DNA from: a virus
IMG/VR virus record: IMGVR_UViG_3300042327_000559
Coordinates: 1 to 23,861 of that record
Length of the DNA stretch: 23,861 nt
Direction: 5' to 3' (one strand)
The notes under the pieces are model-generated. The model saw only the letters and a list, made by a program, of their open reading frames with translations. It ran no database searches and had not been told where the DNA came from. This document shows positions 21,199 to 23,861 of the stretch, piece by piece; the stretch's first letter is position 1, and every line of letters starts with the position of its first letter. The translations under genes were made by a program, and so were the position numbers.

Positions 21199-23322
21199 TT
21201 ACTGACCGGCTTGTCTTTGCTGTTCAGCTAATATTATTGCTTGAATTAAATCTGGTGGCATGCCTTCTAATCCAGCTGGTACCTCTGGCCCAGAAGGAAG
21301 TTCTCCTTGAGCTTGGGCTAAAATAGCTGCTAATTCAGGAGGTAATCCTTGAGTGCCACCTTCAGCTGGTAAACCCCCTGGTGCTCCACCCTGCAGTGCA
21401 GCTAATAATTCTGGAGGTAGACCTTCCATACCGGCCTGTGGAGGACCACCTTGACCGCCTAGTAAAGCAGCTAGCAACTCAGGTGGCAGACCAGCTAACT
21501 CAGGTGGTAATTGTTCCTGTGGTGGGGCAGCTTGACCACCTTGTAAAGCAGCCATTAATTCAGGAGGTAGACCCTGTCCACCTTGCTCTGATTGCATTGC
21601 TGCCATTTGGTCTGGAGCCATACCTGGTGGCAAACCCTGCCCTTCTAAAGCTGCTTGGTCTGGAGTCATACCTTCTGGTCCTTGTGGTGCTGGTGCTTCT
21701 TGTAAAAATGCTCCTGCATTCTTTACACCAAATCCAGTACTTAAAACATACTCAGCCAACTTATTCAAATTAACAAGTCCTGCTTGGGCAAATGGTTGCA
21801 TTGCTGAAACTATCTGGAGTGCCATATCTCTACGGAAAGCTTCATTACGTGGAGCTGTAGATCCAGCCTCAACATTAAAGTCAAACTCACCAGCAATATA
21901 ATCTTTATCAAAAGTTAACCATACAGGTGCATTTTCAGTACCTACTATTCTTACAGTTTGTTCACCAGTTAAATACTGTTGAGCAAGCATTATAAGATTA
22001 GAAGCACAAGCTGCTATACAATTTTCAATTTGAATAAGTTTTTCAGATACTCTAGCATTTCCAGCTTCAGCAATGATTGATGCTTCGCGGGCGGTACGAG
22101 TAGTTTCTGGAATAGATCCACGTTGATATTCAGATACACCTGATACACGGTCAATGTCTGCTTCAATTGAAGCGCTCATCTGATAGAACTCAGGTGGGTT
22201 AATGTAGGCCGGCATTGCAGCAACTACGTTACTTAAGTTCTCATTGCCTTTAACTGGCACCAATACGTTGTCATCGTCTGATGCCAAAGCCTGACGTCCA
22301 ACATCATCGAATGCTGATTCACTAAATAGATACTTACGGGAGAAGCGTTTTCTATGGTTCATCATCTGTGTACGAGTTTCGTTTAATTCGTACTGCAGTG
22401 GTTCAATTGCTTCAAGTTCACCCATTGGATAAAAGAATCCAGGAATCTCATAGTTGCGCAACATAATGAATGGATGACCAAATACATATGGCATCTTTAT
22501 TGGCTTGACTAAGAACTTGTCACCAGTGTCTGAGAATATGCACATCTCACCAGTATCAACATTGTAATACTCATAGATATTGCACATAGCTTCTTCTGTG
22601 TCATAGTTATAATCATAAGCATTGGTAGTTAGATAATCTATTGCTGCTGTATTAACAGCTGGTCCTACGCTTTGTCTTGCTGAATAATCATAACGTTCAT
22701 CGTTCTTAACATCTTTTAATGTGCGGCGACTTTTTTGTGCAATCCAACGCAGGTCATTCATATCTGTTGCATAAGGATCTACATACATATTAAATGGGTC
22801 AACGCGCTCTAAAAATGGACGGTCTTCTCTAATTACAAATGTTGATTCAACATCACCTGTTGGTGGATTCTCCATACTTGCAGCTTCATCAGCAGTGTCT
22901 TGAATCTTATCAAGCTTTGCTTCTTCAACAAAACGATAACCAGTTTTAACCCAACCATGACCAATAATCAAATAGTCTTTTGCTGCTCTTTGAAACTCTG
23001 GTTGACAACCATAATGCTGCCACCAATAGTTAATAATTGATTCAGTTACTACAGCCTTGTCACCGTCTTCTGGTCTACGTGGATTAACATTAATCTTTGG
23101 ACGACCAATAGCAATTGCAGGAGCTAGAGTATTAATAGTTGAGAATGCAACGTTAACAAGCAATCTGTCACCTACACCAGCACCACGATAATGCCTACCG
23201 CGATATAAGTTAATTAAACGTTGCCAAAGTTGAATATAATTTTGTTGTTCTAATACCTTTTGTGCTAAGTTAAGTTTCTGTCTATACTGACTTAACTTAT
23301 CTGAGTTACTTTGACGTGCCAT
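21199..23322 (-). CDS. Portal protein with repetitive C-terminal extension
   Basis: The first 540 or so residues of this 707-aa protein look like a podovirus-style portal: basic helical start, GRHYRGAGVGDRLLVNVAFS (about 43-62), AAKDYLIIGHGWVKTGYRF (about 118-136), FLERVDPFNMYVDPYATDM (about 170-188) and a stem region with SGVSEYQRGSIPETTRTA. Twelve copies would form the ring through which DNA is packaged and ejected. From about residue 554 to the end the sequence turns into Gly/Pro/Gln-rich repeats. The gene starts one base after the 86-aa gene's stop with a weak ribosome site (GTGGGAT), implying coupling. Scaffold and capsid genes follow. Confidence 0.8.
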   Translation of the reverse strand: MARQSNSDKLSQYRQKLNLAQKVLEQQNYIQLWQRLINLYRGRHYRGAGVGDRLLVNVAFSTINTLAPAIAIGRPKINVNPRRPEDGDKAVVTESIINYWWQHYGCQPEFQRAAKDYLIIGHGWVKTGYRFVEEAKLDKIQDTADEAASMENPPTGDVESTFVIREDRPFLERVDPFNMYVDPYATDMNDLRWIAQKSRRTLKDVKNDERYDYSARQSVGPAVNTAAIDYLTTNAYDYNYDTEEAMCNIYEYYNVDTGEMCIFSDTGDKFLVKPIKMPYVFGHPFIMLRNYEIPGFFYPMGELEAIEPLQYELNETRTQMMNHRKRFSRKYLFSESAFDDVGRQALASDDDNVLVPVKGNENLSNVVAAMPAYINPPEFYQMSASIEADIDRVSGVSEYQRGSIPETTRTAREASIIAEAGNARVSEKLIQIENCIAACASNLIMLAQQYLTGEQTVRIVGTENAPVWLTFDKDYIAGEFDFNVEAGSTAPRNEAFRRDMALQIVSAMQPFAQAGLVNLNKLAEYVLSTGFGVKNAGAFLQEAPAPQGPEGMTPDQAALEGQGLPPGMAPDQMAAMQSEQGGQGLPPELMAALQGGQAAPPQEQLPPELAGLPPELLAALLGGQGGPPQAGMEGLPPELLAALQGGAPGGLPAEGGTQGLPPELAAILAQAQGELPSGPEVPAGLEGMPPDLIQAIILAEQQRQAGQ
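21205..21660 (-). repeat. Degenerate GLPPEL-type repeats in the portal tail
   Basis: The portal's C-terminal 150 residues repeat a unit close to GLPPELLAALQGG: I see GLPPELMAALQGG, GLPPELLAALLGG, GLPPELLAALQGG, GLPPELAAILAQ and GMPPDLIQAI, plus shorter QLPPEL and GLPPGM forms, spaced by Gly/Gln/Pro linkers. At DNA level the plus strand shows repeated TCAGGAGGTAGACC-like blocks. Each unit could be a short amphipathic helix. Such repeats invite copy-number changes and short-read assembly errors. Confidence 0.7.
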
Positions 23323-23323
23323 A

Positions 23324-23584
23324 TTAACAATCCCACTTCTTTAATGCCAACGCTTTACGTGTTGGTCTTCCTTTAGAATCTTTCATTGGTCCTGGATTTC
23401 CTTCCATCCTTGCGCAAAATGATTTTCTTCTTGCTGCGGCCTTTGGTGACTTCGCTGCTTGCTTAGCGGATACTGGTGGTTTTAAGTTCATACCTTCAGC
23501 TTTTGCTGATGCACGGCCTTTAGCATTAAGTCCACCTGTAGGGCTTTTGCCTTCTTTCCTTTGCCATGCAGGAGTCTTAGCCAT
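23324..23584 (-). CDS. DUF6321-like small basic protein
   Basis: MAKTPAWQRKEGK, GGLNAKGRASA and RRKSFCARM (53-60) match what I recall of DUF6321, a family of about 80-100 residue phage proteins. It is strongly basic, with one conserved-looking Cys57 and a KKWDC end, and should bind nucleic acid or acidic partners. Function unknown. It starts in a TAATG overlap with the 53-aa gene and ends one base before the portal gene, so three genes here are translated in series. Confidence 0.65.
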   Translation of the reverse strand: MAKTPAWQRKEGKSPTGGLNAKGRASAKAEGMNLKPPVSAKQAAKSPKAAARRKSFCARMEGNPGPMKDSKGRPTRKALALKKWDC

Positions 23585-23745
23585 TATTTCTTTTTCCTTG
23601 CAGCTTTCATATTATCAATTAGATTTGGGTAAGGTCTACCTGCTGCTTTAGCAGAAGCTTTTGCTGCTGCTTTTTTAGCAGGAGATAATTTAGTTGATTT
23701 CTTTTTTGGATTAGGAGTTTCCCAAACTGGTTTTTTAGAAGCCAT
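23584..23745 (-). CDS. 53-aa Lys/Ala-rich basic protein
   Basis: ATG at 23743-23745 opens a 53-residue frame: MASKKPVWETPNPKKKS, then an Ala/Lys-rich helix and AAGRPYPNLIDNMKAARKKK. Both ends are TAATG overlaps (with the upstream partial gene and with the DUF6321-like gene), strong evidence of real translation. The pattern W-TPNP-KKS and AGRPYPNLIDN is one I associate with small phage proteins found beside DUF6321. Probably nucleic-acid binding; function unknown. Confidence 0.65.
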   Translation of the reverse strand: MASKKPVWETPNPKKKSTKLSPAKKAAAKASAKAAGRPYPNLIDNMKAARKKK

Positions 23746-23861
23746 TACTTTTTACTCTTTTTTACTGGTACGTTGTTCGTAACTTTTTTCTTTTTCTTCT
23801 TAGGATACTTTTGCGTAGTGGTGCTGTTCATAGCATCCATATCCCTCATCTGGATGTTAGG
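23745..23861 (-). CDS. Partial gene, Lys-rich C-terminus
   Basis: The frame is open from the window edge for 38 codons and ends at TAA in a TAATG overlap with the 53-aa gene. The visible part (PNIQMRDMDAMNSTTTQKYP, then a run of lysines and VTNNVPVKKSKK) is disordered and basic. It may be the tail of a longer protein such as a terminase or simply another small basic gene starting at an inner ATG. Its identity cannot be told from this window. Confidence 0.5.
   Translation of the reverse strand, partial: PNIQMRDMDAMNSTTTQKYPKKKKKKVTNNVPVKKSKK

Noticed and set aside
21381-21773. Long plus-strand frame of 130 codons opposite the portal tail
   Set aside because: It is the antisense reading of the GLPPEL repeats, shows low-complexity Leu/Val/Asp runs, and has no ribosome site or neighbouring plus-strand genes.
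1-23861. CRISPR array, insertion sequence or attachment site
   Set aside because: No regularly spaced repeats, transposase motif, integrase gene or tRNA-like target was found on either strand.

Overview
The window looks like part of a tailed bacteriophage genome with a podovirus-like virion. A portal, scaffold and HK97-type capsid block is followed by a T7 gp11/gp12-like adaptor and nozzle pair, short fibre-like proteins and a very large ejection-type protein. The DNA is A+T-rich. No terminase, polymerase or integrase is visible, so this is a partial genome: the minus-strand operon runs off the right edge in the middle of a gene. The host cannot be read directly. A promoter placed so that the mRNA would begin at or beside the start codon (5754-5791) fits an actinobacterial host, where leaderless mRNAs are common, but this is weak evidence.

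Layout. 1-786 has no convincing gene. It holds runs of G with quadruplex potential, a 19-bp hairpin rich in G-U pairs and a promoter region with two copies of a 13-bp direct repeat. 787-6553 is read on the plus strand: three microproteins, an unknown 214-aa protein, a two-domain glycosyltransferase, a methyltransferase, several small proteins, a possible PD-(D/E)XK-like protein, a sigma region 4-like protein and a zinc-finger/HTH protein that appears to carry a +1 frameshift. 6348-23861 is read on the minus strand and, in transcription order from the right, encodes small basic proteins, portal, scaffold, major capsid protein, a terminator-like hairpin, adaptor, nozzle, fibre-like proteins, small zinc-binding proteins, probable internal virion proteins, a holin-like protein and a lysozyme with a signal peptide. 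The two transcription units converge and overlap at about 6348-6553.

How it fits together. The minus strand is a late virion-and-lysis unit, tightly packed with TAATG overlaps and 1-5 base gaps. The plus strand looks like an early or accessory unit for host-surface modification and transcription control. Three similar AT-rich elements in minus-strand gaps (14200, 19208, 21150) may be phage promoters, and the sigma-like protein at 5110 is a candidate reader.

The most notable signal is not a gene. The hexamer TGCGGC occurs 17 times on the plus strand and its complement GCCGCA zero times, although coding direction flips at about 6.4 kb. Bias of this kind, independent of gene direction, resembles the one-orientation EcoP15I sites by which T7 escapes type III restriction.
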